DNA of 64,000 bases from Pectobacterium colocasium (GTDB lineage Bacteria; Pseudomonadota; Gammaproteobacteria; Enterobacterales; Enterobacteriaceae), in assembly GCF_020181655.1 (NCBI RefSeq), contig NZ_CP084032.1, positions 1,302,001 to 1,366,000 on the forward strand, read 5' to 3'. The notes beneath the pieces were generated by a model that made no database searches, was not told the origin of the DNA, and was given only the letters and a program-made list of their open reading frames with translations. The position numbers were made by a program, and so were the translations under genes. Below, piece after piece: positions 36,622 through 45,728 of this stretch (positions within the stretch are counted from its first letter, which is position 1; each line of letters starts with the position of its first letter).

Positions 36622-39047
36622 TCTGGCGGTGGTTCTGGCGCGAATGGCGCTCTCCTTCCTTACTGATTGTCTGGCTGGCGTTAACGCTGGCGGTGGCCTG
36701 CGTGTTGGCGCTGGGCACCATCAGCGATCGCATGGAAAAAGGGCTCAGCCAGCAGAGTCGTGATTTTCTGGCGGGTGATCGCGTGTTGCGTGCCTCGCGG
36801 CCCGTGGCGGAAGCCTGGCTTCAGGACGCGCAGCAGCGCGGGCTGACGCTCAGCCGACAAATTTCCTTTATGACCATGACGTTCGCGGGCGACACGCCGC
36901 AGCTGGCGCAGGTTAAAGCCACCGACCAGCGCTATCCGCTGTACGGTAATTTGCAGACGCGTCCGGAAGGGCTGCATGCGGAAGCGGGAACGGTGCTGGT
37001 AGCGCCGCGCCTGCTGGCGCTACTCGGGCTGAAAGTCGGTGACATGCTGGACGTCGGCGATACCTCGCTGCGCATTAGCGGCGAACTGATTCAGGAACCG
37101 GATGCGGGCTTCAATCCGTTTGAGACCGCGCCGCGTATTCTGATGAATCTGGACGATGTCGAGAAAACCGGGGCGATTCAGCCGGGGGGACGCATTACCT
37201 GGCGCTACATGTTTTCCGGCAATGAGAAGCAGATTAGTGACTTCGGTAACTTCATCAAACCCCAGCTTAAGCCCGATCAGCGCTGGTATGGCATGGAAGA
37301 TTCTGAAGGCGCATTAAGCCAGTCGTTAAAACGGTCGCAGCAGTTCCTGTTGCTGTCGGCGCTGCTGACGCTGTTGTTGTCTATCGCCGCGGTGGCGGTG
37401 GCGATGGGGCACTACTGTCGTAGCCGCTATGATTTGGTCGCCATTCTAAAAACGCTGGGTGCAGGCAAACAGGCACTGAGGCGATTAATCATCGGGCAGT
37501 GGCTTTCCGTGCTGGGCTTGGCGGCGATTTGTGGCAGCGTACTTGGCTTAGGGTTTGAAGCGCTGTTGATGAAAATGCTGGCACCCGTGCTGCCTGCCTC
37601 GTTGCCCGCTTCCGGGCTGTGGCCGTGGGTATGGGCGCTGGGATCGCTGGTGCTGATCTCGCTGCTGGTTGGGCTACGCCCTTATCGGCTGCTGCTGGCG
37701 ACACAGCCACTGCGCGTATTGCGTCAGGATGTGGTAGCGAACGTGTGGTCGCTGCGCTATTACCTGCCGATCGTCCTGCTTATTGTCGTCGGGCTGCTGG
37801 CGGTATTGTCCGGTGGCGGCGTGCTGCTGTGGTCACTGCTCGGCGGAATGGCAGTGCTGTCGCTACTGTTGGGCGTCATTGGCTGGGGCGGTTTGCTGCT
37901 ATTACGGCGTCTGACGGTTAAACGGCTGGCGCTACGTCTGGCCATTAACCGATTGCTGCGCCAGCCATGGTCGACGCTCAGCCAGTTGGCCGCCTTTTCG
38001 CTGTCCTTCATGCTCTTGGCGCTGCTGCTGGTGATGCGCGGTGATTTGCTGGAGCGCTGGCAACAGCAATTGCCGCCGGGTAGCCCGAACTATTTCCTGC
38101 TGAATATCACGAAGGAACAGGTGCCACAAATAGAGGATTTCCTCTCTCAGCATGACGTGACGCCGGAGCAATTCTTCCCGATTATTCGTGCGCGGCTAAC
38201 GGAGATTAATCAGCAGGTTGCGACAGAAGTGATCCACGAGGACGATCCGGGCGGCAACACGGTGAACCGTGAACTGAACCTAACCTGGATGAACGGGATT
38301 CCACCGCACAACGTACTGGTGGAAGGCGACGCGCCGAAGGCGGGCGAAGTCTCGATGGAAGCAAAAGAAGCCAAAGAGATGGGGATCAAGATTGGCGATA
38401 CGCTGACCTTTACCGGCGACACGCAGCCGTTTAGCGCCACAGTCACCAGCTTCCGTCAGGTCGACTGGGAAAGTCTGCGTCCGAATTTCTTCTTTATTTT
38501 CCCCGTGGGTGCGCTGGATAACCAGCCACAGTCTTGGCTGACCAGCTTCCGTTACGACGGCGATGAAAAGATGATTACGCAGTTGAACCGCCAATTTCCG
38601 ACGGTGAGCGTGCTGGATATCGGCAGTATTCTGCGTCAGGTTGGGCAGGTCTTGCAGCAGGTAAGCCGCGCGTTGGAGATTATGGTCATTCTGGTACTGT
38701 TCTGTGGCGTACTGCTGTTGTTGGCACAGATCCAGGTCGGGATGCGTCAGCGACGTCAGGAACTGATGGTATACCGCACGTTGGGGGCCGGGTTACGCCT
38801 GCTGCGCACCACGTTGTGGTGTGAGTTTGCTGTTCTGGGACTGGTGGCGGGAACGGCAGCGGCGATTGGTGCAGAATCGGCGCTGTGGCTGTTGCAGCGT
38901 AAGGTCTTCAACTTCGCCTGGGAACCGAACGTCACGATGTGGATAACGCTCCCGTTAATTGCGGCGTTCCTGCTGTCGCTCTGCGGCGGCTGGCTGGGGC
39001 TACGGCTATTACGCGGCAAAGCACTGTTCCGCCAGTTCGCGGGGTAA
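36618..39047 (+). CDS. ybbP: ABC transporter permease YbbP (FtsX-like)
   Basis: 809 residues. An N-terminal membrane helix (LLIVWLALTLAVACVLALG) precedes a large periplasmic domain, then clusters of membrane segments around residues 260-470 and 700-805, each forming a FtsX-like unit (type VII ABC/MacB superfamily). It overlaps ybbA by 4 bp (ATGA). YbbAP was proposed to act in lysophospholipid or hydrophobic compound handling, in keeping with the adjoining thioesterase TesA; the substrate is not settled. Confidence 0.94.
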   Translation: MIWRWFWREWRSPSLLIVWLALTLAVACVLALGTISDRMEKGLSQQSRDFLAGDRVLRASRPVAEAWLQDAQQRGLTLSRQISFMTMTFAGDTPQLAQVKATDQRYPLYGNLQTRPEGLHAEAGTVLVAPRLLALLGLKVGDMLDVGDTSLRISGELIQEPDAGFNPFETAPRILMNLDDVEKTGAIQPGGRITWRYMFSGNEKQISDFGNFIKPQLKPDQRWYGMEDSEGALSQSLKRSQQFLLLSALLTLLLSIAAVAVAMGHYCRSRYDLVAILKTLGAGKQALRRLIIGQWLSVLGLAAICGSVLGLGFEALLMKMLAPVLPASLPASGLWPWVWALGSLVLISLLVGLRPYRLLLATQPLRVLRQDVVANVWSLRYYLPIVLLIVVGLLAVLSGGGVLLWSLLGGMAVLSLLLGVIGWGGLLLLRRLTVKRLALRLAINRLLRQPWSTLSQLAAFSLSFMLLALLLVMRGDLLERWQQQLPPGSPNYFLLNITKEQVPQIEDFLSQHDVTPEQFFPIIRARLTEINQQVATEVIHEDDPGGNTVNRELNLTWMNGIPPHNVLVEGDAPKAGEVSMEAKEAKEMGIKIGDTLTFTGDTQPFSATVTSFRQVDWESLRPNFFFIFPVGALDNQPQSWLTSFRYDGDEKMITQLNRQFPTVSVLDIGSILRQVGQVLQQVSRALEIMVILVLFCGVLLLLAQIQVGMRQRRQELMVYRTLGAGLRLLRTTLWCEFAVLGLVAGTAAAIGAESALWLLQRKVFNFAWEPNVTMWITLPLIAAFLLSLCGGWLGLRLLRGKALFRQFAG

Positions 39048-39113
39048 AATTTATTTACCGTGCGTTAATCTCTTATACATAAACACTATGACACGATGGT
39101 TTTTAGTAGCATC

Positions 39114-39360
39114 CGGCGTAAAAAATTATGCAGCGGTGGGCATGAACGCCGAGTGAGCGACAGGACGTCGCGAAAGCCAGTGCCGCGTCGGGAACGCGTC
39201 ACTGGCGGCTCGAGCAGCGGTCATGAACACCGATGGCACCGCGTAGCGGCATAATTTAGCCGGAAAGCCTGGGTTCGCAGGGCGGCGGCGACTGAGCGCC
39301 CTGCGTCGGGCGCGTGCTACGAGATAGCATGAAATGACAGCATTATGGCGCACGAAACCG
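39114..39360 (-). repeat. 248-bp structured repeat, copy R2 (inverted)
   Basis: This is the reverse complement of R1 at 33142-33389 with many point differences, including compensating changes in a stem. Together R1 and R2 bracket cnoX-ybbO-tesA-ybbA-ybbP. It occupies most of the 399-bp gap between ybbP and speG; no convincing gene lies within it. Confidence 0.85.
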
Positions 39361-39420
39361 TCTCCGAACCTGCATAAAACGAACCACAGAGATTGCGCTA
39401 AAGGGGAAATAAATCGCGTT

Positions 39421-39443
39421 AGGCCAGCAATGCTGGCCTTTTT
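39421..39443 (+). terminator. Intrinsic terminator between ybbP and speG
   Basis: AGGCCAGCA (39421-39429) and TGCTGGCCT (39431-39439) form a stem followed by a T5 run on the plus strand. Confidence 0.75.
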
Positions 39444-39446
39444 ACC

Positions 39447-40022
39447 TTACTGACTGATAGCACTCCCCGGGGCTTCGCCGCCGGTTCCCGTCACGGTTTT
39501 GTGCTTCGCCAGATATTGGTGCTGGAAAATGCACATGCGGATCGTGTTGCGGTATTCACCGTTGATGAAAAACTCGTGGATCAATTCGCCTTCTACCTCA
39601 AACCCTAGCTTGCTGTAGATGTGGATCGCTTTCTTGTTTTCCTTATCCACAATCAAATACAGCTTGTAGAGGTTCAATACTGAAAAGCCGTAATCCATCG
39701 CCAGTTTGGCTGCCGCGCTGGCGTAGCCGTGGCCTTGATAGGCAGGGTCGATGATGATCTGAAATTCCGCGCGACGGTGAATATGGTTGATCTCCACCAG
39801 CTCAACGAGACCAACCTTGGTCTGCTCATGTTCAATAATGAAGCGCCGCTCGCTCTGGTCATGAATATGCTTGTCGTACAGATCGCTGAGTTCGACAAAG
39901 GCCTCGTAAGGCTCTTCAAACCAATAACGCATCACACTGGCATTGTTATCCAATTGATGAACGAAAGTGAGATCGTCCCGCTCCAGCGGTCGTAGCCGAA
40001 CGGAATTGCTCGTACCGGACAT
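39447..40022 (-). CDS. speG: Spermidine N1-acetyltransferase SpeG
   Basis: 191 residues, GNAT fold. The long block beginning [20 protein letters not shown] and the acetyl-CoA loop region [19 protein letters not shown], then [21 protein letters not shown], match SpeG of enterobacteria. It acetylates spermidine and spermine, which prevents toxicity. The last 16 or so residues ([13 protein letters not shown]) diverge from E. coli. Confidence 0.94.
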   Translation of the reverse strand: MSGTSNSVRLRPLERDDLTFVHQLDNNASVMRYWFEEPYEAFVELSDLYDKHIHDQSERRFIIEHEQTKVGLVELVEINHIHRRAEFQIIIDPAYQGHGYASAAAKLAMDYGFSVLNLYKLYLIVDKENKKAIHIYSKLGFEVEGELIHEFFINGEYRNTIRMCIFQHQYLAKHKTVTGTGGEAPGSAISQ

Positions 40023-40155
40023 AGTGAATCCTTAATTGATAAAAGAGACGTGAAACGGCATGGCCGGAGTCACGCTGGCATGAATATGCCAACACTAGTA
40101 TAGCGGCGGGGAGGCGGGGGCTGAACGCTGAATGTGACGTGAAAAATAGCACGAT

Positions 40156-40180
40156 GCCCCGCATCGGTGAAATGCGGGGC
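40156..40180 (-). terminator. Terminator of the siderophore receptor unit
   Basis: GCCCCGCAT (40156-40164) pairs with ATGCGGGGC (40172-40180) across a 7-nt loop, 10 bp beyond the receptor stop. On the minus strand the sequence ends ...CTATTTTT a little further on. Confidence 0.65.
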
Positions 40181-40189
40181 TAAAGTGCA

Positions 40190-42340
40190 TTAGAAATCGA
40201 CGCTGGCGCGCAGCACCACCTGACGCGGTTCGCCGATGGCGACACGTAGATTATTACCGCTTGACGGGTAATAGGTTTGATCGAACAGGTTTTTCACGTT
40301 GAGCTGCCATTTCACCTTGTAGCCGTTGAGCGGCAGGCTATAGGCGACAAACGCATCGGCAACGGTGTAGTCATCGAGATAAAAGGTATTTGCTGCATCG
40401 CCCGCGCGACGGCTAACGTAGCGTGCACCTGCTCCGGCGCGGAGATCGTCACCAGATGCCAGGCCAATATTGCCAAAATCCTGTGTTAGGAATAGCGAGG
40501 CGGTATGACGGGCAGCGTTGCTCATCCGTTTGCCTTCATTTTTCGGATCGGCGGTGACGCGAGCATCGGTATAGGCGTAAGAGCCGATCAGACTTAATGA
40601 ATCGGTAATGTTGCCTGCCAGATCCAGTTCAACGCCTTGTGAACGTACGGAGCCTGCGGTGCGCGTTACCGTCTGGCCATTGATGAGCTCATCGACCATC
40701 ACGTTTTGTTTTTCAATATCGAACAAGGCTACGTTACCCGTAATACGGTTGGGCAGATCCCATTTGGCACCGAGTTCGTAAGAACGCCCTAATTCTGGTG
40801 GTAGCGAGCCGATTTGCGTTGCAATAGAGGAGTTGGGTTTAAATGATTCACTGTAGCTGGCGTAAAGGGATGAATAGGTCGTCAGGCTGTAGATGATGCC
40901 TGCACGTGGGACGACGCGACTGTAGGTACTATCTGTTCGCGTGACAAATGGACGACCTTTACCCGCCATCACATCGAAGGTGTCATAACGCAGACCACCC
41001 AGCAATTGCCAGCGATCGTTAAGACGAATGGTGTCTTGCATAAAGAACGCTTTGCTGTCGATATTTTCACGCTGATCGCTCTCTGAGGCGATGACGCGTG
41101 TGGAGGCGGCTAACTGACCATAAACGGGGTTATAGATATTGAAGGCCGTATTGTTTGTCCCACGGATCATATCACCACGGAATGTTCTGTCCGCTTCGTA
41201 ATCAAAGCCAAACAATAACTGGTGATTGATACGCCCCCAGTCCACATCACCATTTACGGTAAGCTGCACAATCTGCGCCTGGGAATGCGCGTAAGCGGTG
41301 GCATCGGCTCGGCGCGTTAGTATTCCGGTATTAGTGTCATAGCTCATCGCCCGCGCCTGATTGTCGCTGTAGCGGTTGCGGTTGTACGAGTAGGTCAGGC
41401 TACTTTTCCAGCGGTCATTCAGGTTGCGATCAACCTGCATGGTGACGCTGTCCTGATCGCCGCGTGTCGCATTGTAGCTTTCATCAAAGCGACGATCGCG
41501 CGGCGTATTAACCGGCTTGCCCGTCTTCGGATCGATAATGGTGCCGCGATCGAAAGGCGTCAGGTATTCCATATGTTCGTAGGATACACGCACGGTGGTG
41601 TCTTCACCGTACCACATCAATGACGGTGCAAGTGTCGTTTGGCGATTACGCCCGAAGTTGCGCCAGTAGTCGGTTTCATCATGATCGACCACCATACGGT
41701 AAGCCAAACCGGATGTGCCTAATGGGCCGGTGACATCCAACTGTCCGCCGCCGCCTTTGAAACTGCTTCCCCAGCCTTCAATGTGTGTTTTCTGTACCAG
41801 CTCGGGTTTTTTACTGATGATATTGATGACGCCGCCGGGTTCGCCCATGCCATAGAGCATGGAAGCTGGGCCTTTCAACACTTCGACGCGTTCGCTGCTG
41901 GGGGTAAAGTTGCGTGCCTGAATAGAGCGCACGCCGTCACGAAAGATCGAGCCGTCGCGGTTATCGCCGAAGCCGCGTTTGATGATGGCATCTTGCGTGC
42001 CCCCCAGCGTATTCGACTGTGTAATACCGCTGACGTTATACAGTGCTTCATCAATATTGCGAACTGCACGATCTTTAAGCACTTGCGTGGGGACGACGTT
42101 GACCGCCTGTGGCACATCCAGCAGACGGCTTTCGGTACGGGTTCCTGTTACCGTTTTATGGGGCTGATAGCCTGTTTCTTTTCCTGCTTGATCGCCCGTC
42201 GTGGCGTTCACCACCATCGTGTCTTCTTTGCCATCAACAGTTTTGTTATTAACAATGGCTGCCTGAATGCTAAACGGCAACAGTGCCAGCAGCGGCCAGC
42301 TGTGGCGTAACGGGGTCTTTTTTATAGCAAACTTATTCAT
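40190..42340 (-). CDS. TonB-dependent siderophore receptor
   Basis: 716 residues from ATG 42340 (MNKFAIKKTPLRHSWPLLAL). A signal peptide ends near SIQA. A TonB box-like EDTMVVNA is followed by the plug domain (LLDVPQAVNVVPTQVLKDRAV, VEVLKGPASMLYGMGEPGGVINIISKKP) and the 22-strand barrel, ending LRASVDF with the C-terminal aromatic. The plug motifs place it with the TIGR01783-type (FhuA/FhuE/FpvA-like, hydroxamate or related) receptors; the exact ligand is not evident. Its start overlaps the end of the binding-protein gene by 8 bp, so the two are coupled. A Fur box lies upstream of the pair. Confidence 0.9.
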   Translation of the reverse strand: MNKFAIKKTPLRHSWPLLALLPFSIQAAIVNNKTVDGKEDTMVVNATTGDQAGKETGYQPHKTVTGTRTESRLLDVPQAVNVVPTQVLKDRAVRNIDEALYNVSGITQSNTLGGTQDAIIKRGFGDNRDGSIFRDGVRSIQARNFTPSSERVEVLKGPASMLYGMGEPGGVINIISKKPELVQKTHIEGWGSSFKGGGGQLDVTGPLGTSGLAYRMVVDHDETDYWRNFGRNRQTTLAPSLMWYGEDTTVRVSYEHMEYLTPFDRGTIIDPKTGKPVNTPRDRRFDESYNATRGDQDSVTMQVDRNLNDRWKSSLTYSYNRNRYSDNQARAMSYDTNTGILTRRADATAYAHSQAQIVQLTVNGDVDWGRINHQLLFGFDYEADRTFRGDMIRGTNNTAFNIYNPVYGQLAASTRVIASESDQRENIDSKAFFMQDTIRLNDRWQLLGGLRYDTFDVMAGKGRPFVTRTDSTYSRVVPRAGIIYSLTTYSSLYASYSESFKPNSSIATQIGSLPPELGRSYELGAKWDLPNRITGNVALFDIEKQNVMVDELINGQTVTRTAGSVRSQGVELDLAGNITDSLSLIGSYAYTDARVTADPKNEGKRMSNAARHTASLFLTQDFGNIGLASGDDLRAGAGARYVSRRAGDAANTFYLDDYTVADAFVAYSLPLNGYKVKWQLNVKNLFDQTYYPSSGNNLRVAIGEPRQVVLRASVDF

Positions 42341-43439
42341 GCGAAATCTGACTCCAATAAATCCCTGAAAATTCAATAGGTAAAAACTGTTGATAGAGTT
42401 GTTGTAGTGTTTGTTGCGGATCGATATCGGCGAACCGATCCGGGTAGAGCGCCTTGGCAAACATTTCGACCATCACGACGTGGTACGGGCTGAGGTAGAA
42501 GTTGTGCCACATGCTCCAGGCTCGGCCTGTTTGCACGGCTTGCAGGTGAGACAAAATAGGTTCCTGACGGATAAGCGTGTCGAAGCTCTCTTTCGCCTGC
42601 GCGGCGTTAACCAGCGGGCCGAGCATCAAGCTGGAGAAACGTTTTCCCTCCGGACCGGCCATACCGGTGGCGATGTAGACATCGGGATTAGCGGCCAGTA
42701 CGCGCTCTGGACTCAATTCCCCGTAGACGCTGCTGATCGTGCCGCTGGCAATATTCTCGCCGCCGGCGAAAGTCAGCAGGTCGCCAAGGCTGCCGCCGAC
42801 CGCCGTGGTACAGCAGGTGTCTCGTCTGCCCAGATGCAAATGCAGCATGACCGTCGGTTTTTTACCGTGATAGTGCGCGATACGCTGGCGCACCACGTCC
42901 ATATGCTGCTGATAGAAATTGCTGAAGGCGGTCGCGCGCTGGGCCTGATCCAGCACCTCGCCAAGCAAACGAATACTGGGCAACGTGTTGTTAAGCAGAT
43001 CGATACGCAGATCGACATAAATAAACGGGATCCCTGCACGAGTCAGCGTTTGTTGCAGGAGATCTTCATTGGCTGCGTTTTTTGCCAGACGGGGCAGAAT
43101 GACCAGATCGGGTTTTAGCGGCAGCAGCATCTCTGCGTTCATCGCTTGCAGGCTGCCGTTGCCTAACTGTGGGATCTGGGTGAGCTGCGGGAATTTTTCG
43201 GTATAGCGTGACCAGCTTTGCGCATCGTAGCGCGCCATATCGCCCGGCCAGCCGACGACATGCTTTGCCGGGTTATCCGGTTGAAGCAGCGCCAGCGTAT
43301 ACAGCATGCGACTCTCGCCCAGAATGATGCGCTGGGGGCTGTCTGGGATCTCTACCTGTCGACCCAAAATATCAGTGACGGTTTTTGCCTGCAAAAGCGG
43401 GCTGAGAAAAAGCAGGCAAAGCAGTAGGGCAATACGCAT
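42333..43439 (-). CDS. Iron-siderophore ABC transporter periplasmic binding protein
   Basis: 368 residues from ATG 43439 (MRIALLLCLLFLSPLLQA, signal peptide); a GTG four codons earlier is also possible. The PF01497-type fold begins with TVTDILGRQVEIPDSPQRIIL and includes PDLVILPR and a long connecting helix. The segment RRDTCCTTAVGGSLGDLLTF has an unusual Cys-Cys pair. It would capture an iron complex in the periplasm for an inner-membrane importer, but no permease or ATPase gene is next to it, so it must use one encoded elsewhere. First gene of a two-gene unit with the receptor, under a Fur box. Confidence 0.85.
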   Translation of the reverse strand: MRIALLLCLLFLSPLLQAKTVTDILGRQVEIPDSPQRIILGESRMLYTLALLQPDNPAKHVVGWPGDMARYDAQSWSRYTEKFPQLTQIPQLGNGSLQAMNAEMLLPLKPDLVILPRLAKNAANEDLLQQTLTRAGIPFIYVDLRIDLLNNTLPSIRLLGEVLDQAQRATAFSNFYQQHMDVVRQRIAHYHGKKPTVMLHLHLGRRDTCCTTAVGGSLGDLLTFAGGENIASGTISSVYGELSPERVLAANPDVYIATGMAGPEGKRFSSLMLGPLVNAAQAKESFDTLIRQEPILSHLQAVQTGRAWSMWHNFYLSPYHVVMVEMFAKALYPDRFADIDPQQTLQQLYQQFLPIEFSGIYWSQISHE

Positions 43440-43470
43440 GATGGAGTTCACAGAATTTAGGATGGGGAAA

Positions 43471-43489
43471 GATAATCATTGTCATTTTC
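43471..43489 (-). promoter_or_regulatory. Fur box upstream of the iron-uptake pair
   Basis: GATAATCATTGTCATTTTC matches 15 of 19 positions of the Fur consensus GATAATGATAATCATTATC. It lies 32 bp upstream of the binding-protein ATG, where bound Fur-Fe would block transcription. Confidence 0.85.
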
Positions 43490-43670
43490 GTTTTCAACCG
43501 ATGAAAAGTACGTGTAATGACGGCTGATAGAAATGTTGTTTTTTATCTGAGAGTTAGTGGTTTCTTCGTAAAGATTAGTAAATATTTAAAGCGTAGAGAG
43601 AGGGGAACAGCGGTGCCTGACGTGGATACGGAAAGAAAGAGGCGGATAAGAAGAGGTGAGAGGGGGGGGA

Positions 43671-43698
43671 AGTAAGGCTCCGTAGTGGGAGCCTTACT
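43671..43698 (-). terminator. Hairpin after purN
   Basis: AGTAAGGCTC (43671-43680) pairs with GAGCCTTACT (43689-43698) over an 8-nt loop. On the minus strand it is followed by TCC-rich sequence, not a T tract. Confidence 0.5.
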
Positions 43699-43715
43699 GA
43701 AATGAGCAGACAGAA

Positions 43716-44354
43716 TTACTCGGCAGCGTAGCCCTGTGGGGGAATACGCACGCTGTCCAGCCAGGCTTCATTATCCCGCATCACCAGTCTGCCATTCAGG
43801 AACCAGTTAATGACCATCGGATAAATTGTGTGCTCGTGCGTTTTCACGCGCTCGCTCAGGCTTTCTTCGGTGTCATCACTAAATACTGGCACCTTCGCTT
43901 GCAGAATCAGTGGACCGCCATCCAATTCATCGGTGACAAAATGTACGGAAGTCCCGTGTTCCCGATCGCCATTTTCCAGCGCCTTGCGGTGCGTATGCAG
44001 GCCGGGATACTTAGGTAGCAGAGAAGGGTGAATGTTCAGCATTTTGCCTGCAAACTGAGCAACAAATTCCGGGCTAAGAATCCGCATGTAACCCGCTAAG
44101 ATCACCAGCGCCGGCTCATGTTGCTCAATTTCATTTGCCAGCGCGGCATCAAATGCAGCGCGATCGGCAAAATCTTCAGGGTTCAGGACGAACGTCGGAA
44201 TATCCGCATTCTGTGCGCGTTCTAACCCGTAGGCCTCCGCATTATTACTGAATACGGCGGCGATCTTTCCTTTGAGACGTCCGTTCTTACTGGCGTCAAT
44301 CAACGCCTGCAAGTTGCTTCCATGACCTGAAATCAGCACAACGATGTTTTTCAT
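43716..44354 (-). CDS. purN: Phosphoribosylglycinamide formyltransferase PurN
   Basis: 212 residues. It adds a formyl group from 10-formyl-THF to GAR in purine synthesis. Key motifs are VLISGHGSNLQALIDA (phosphate binding), LAGYMRILSPEFVAQF, the catalytic stretch NIHPSLLPKYPGLHTH with its Asn/His pair, and the late catalytic Asp in VHFVTDELDGGPLI. It overlaps purM by one base. Confidence 0.97.
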   Translation of the reverse strand: MKNIVVLISGHGSNLQALIDASKNGRLKGKIAAVFSNNAEAYGLERAQNADIPTFVLNPEDFADRAAFDAALANEIEQHEPALVILAGYMRILSPEFVAQFAGKMLNIHPSLLPKYPGLHTHRKALENGDREHGTSVHFVTDELDGGPLILQAKVPVFSDDTEESLSERVKTHEHTIYPMVINWFLNGRLVMRDNEAWLDSVRIPPQGYAAE

Positions 44355-45391
44355 CAGTTAATAACCACTGCGTCTCCGGCATCGGTTTGAGTAATGACGC
44401 CGATTTTCCATGCGTTTTCGCCGCTGCTGTTGAGTAATGCAACGGCCTCGTCTGCCTGTTCGGCTGGCAGTGCGATGATCATACCAACACCGCAGTTAAA
44501 AGTACGATACATTTCATGGCGGCTGACATTCCCAGCCTGTTGCAGCCAGTTGAAAACCGCAGGCCATTGCCAGCTGGATTCGTCGATAGTTGCCTGCATA
44601 CCTTCTGGCAGAACGCGTGGGATATTTTCCCAGAAGCCGCCGCCGGTCAGGTGAGAAATCGCATGAACGTCCACTTTCTCAATCAGGGACAGGATGGATT
44701 TCACGTAGATTTTGGTCGGTGCCAGCAGGTGGTCGGCCAGCGGTTTGCCTTCCAGCTCGAACTGCTCTGGATCGGTTTTGCTGACTTCAAGCACCTTGCG
44801 TACCAGAGAATAGCCGTTTGAGTGGGGGCCGCTGGACGCGAGGGCAACCAGCACATCACCGTTCTGGACTTTGCTGCCGTCGATGATTTCTGATTTTTCT
44901 ACCACACCGACGCAGAAGCCAGCTACGTCGTAGTCTTCGCCGTGGTACATGCCCGGCATTTCTGCGGTTTCGCCACCAACCAGCGCACAGCCTGATTGTT
45001 TACAGCCTTCTGCGATACCAGTAATCACGCTGGCAGCCGTATCAACATCCAGTTTGCCTGTAGCGTAATAGTCGAGGAAGAACAGCGGCTCTGCGCCCTG
45101 AACCACCAGATCGTTCACGCACATCGCAACCAGATCGATACCAATGGTATCGTGGCGTTTCAGATCCATCGCCAGGCGCAGTTTGGTGCCGACTCCGTCA
45201 GTGCCGGAAACCAGAATCGGTTCGCGGTATTTTTGCGGTAAGGCGCACAAGGCACCGAAACCACCCAATCCACCCATAACTTCCGGGCGACGAGTCTGTT
45301 TCACTACACCTTTGATACGGTCGACCAATGCATTACCTGCATCGATATCCACGCCTGCGTCTTTATAACTGAGAGAGGTTTTGTCGGTCAC
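44354..45391 (-). CDS. purM: Phosphoribosylformylglycinamidine cyclo-ligase PurM
   Basis: 345 residues: [18 protein letters not shown] at the start, the ATP-binding [15 protein letters not shown] and [17 protein letters not shown], and a C-terminal [16 protein letters not shown]. It forms aminoimidazole ribonucleotide. First gene of the purM-purN operon; a PurR-like box lies about 98 bp upstream. Confidence 0.98.
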
Positions 45392-45488
45392 TGCTGAGTC
45401 CCCACGAAGGTTACGGGTCGTATTCAGAAAACACGGTATTGAGAAAACATACTGTGGTAAAAATAATGCGCGCTAATTCTAACAGTGT

Positions 45489-45504
45489 AGGCAATCGTTT
45501 GCGA
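45489..45504 (-). promoter_or_regulatory. PurR box upstream of purM
   Basis: AGGCAATCGTTTGCGA is a near match to the PurR operator palindrome ACGCAAACGTTTGCGT, with the central CG and both GCAA/TTGC half sites kept. PurR with hypoxanthine or guanine represses purMN in E. coli. Confidence 0.8.
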
Positions 45505-45606
45505 GTGATGAGTCATCGGCGGGCTATTTTTCGTTAACGGCAACAATTTCTCTTCTCGGTTGATCTGGATCAGGCTTAATCGTATGGCGCTAAGCAAAAA
45601 AGGCGG

Positions 45607-45627
45607 TATAATCCCGCGATTTTTTTT
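45607..45627 (+). promoter_or_regulatory. upp promoter -10 and T8 initially transcribed tract
   Basis: TATAAT (45607-45612) is followed by CCCGC and then GATTTTTTTT (45618-45627). E. coli upp has the same -10 and GATTTTTTTT start region, where UTP-dependent start choice and reiterative transcription set expression. Conservation here implies the same pyrimidine control. Confidence 0.8.
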
Positions 45628-45628
45628 A

Positions 45629-45698
45629 CGACGGGCTCTTGTGCCCGCCGCCCTGCGGGCCGCCGCAAGCGGTGTTTAAAAACGCGCTTGGCGTTTTT
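45629..45698 (+). repeat. About 75-bp palindromic repeat, copy C (upp leader)
   Basis: GACGGGC-TCTT-GTGCCCGCC, CCCTGCGGG, GCCGC-AA-GCGG and AACGCGCTTGGCGTT follow in the same order as the other copies. The element begins directly after the T8 tract and ends about 30 bp before the upp ATG, so it makes up most of the mRNA leader. Confidence 0.8.
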
Positions 45699-45728
45699 GT
45701 CCGTCCACTAGCCGATGGGGAGATAAAG

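Noticed and set aside
42341-42460. Upstream in-frame extension of the siderophore receptor
   Set aside because: It would place the signal peptide internally; MNKFAIKK at 42340 starts the export signal.
42411-43118. 235-codon open frame antisense to the iron-binding-protein gene
   Set aside because: No ribosome binding site or domain; the sense strand encodes a complete binding protein.
45639-45728. Upstream in-frame extension of upp
   Set aside because: It lies in the palindromic repeat, and the ATG at 45729 has a good ribosome binding site and fits all known Upp starts.
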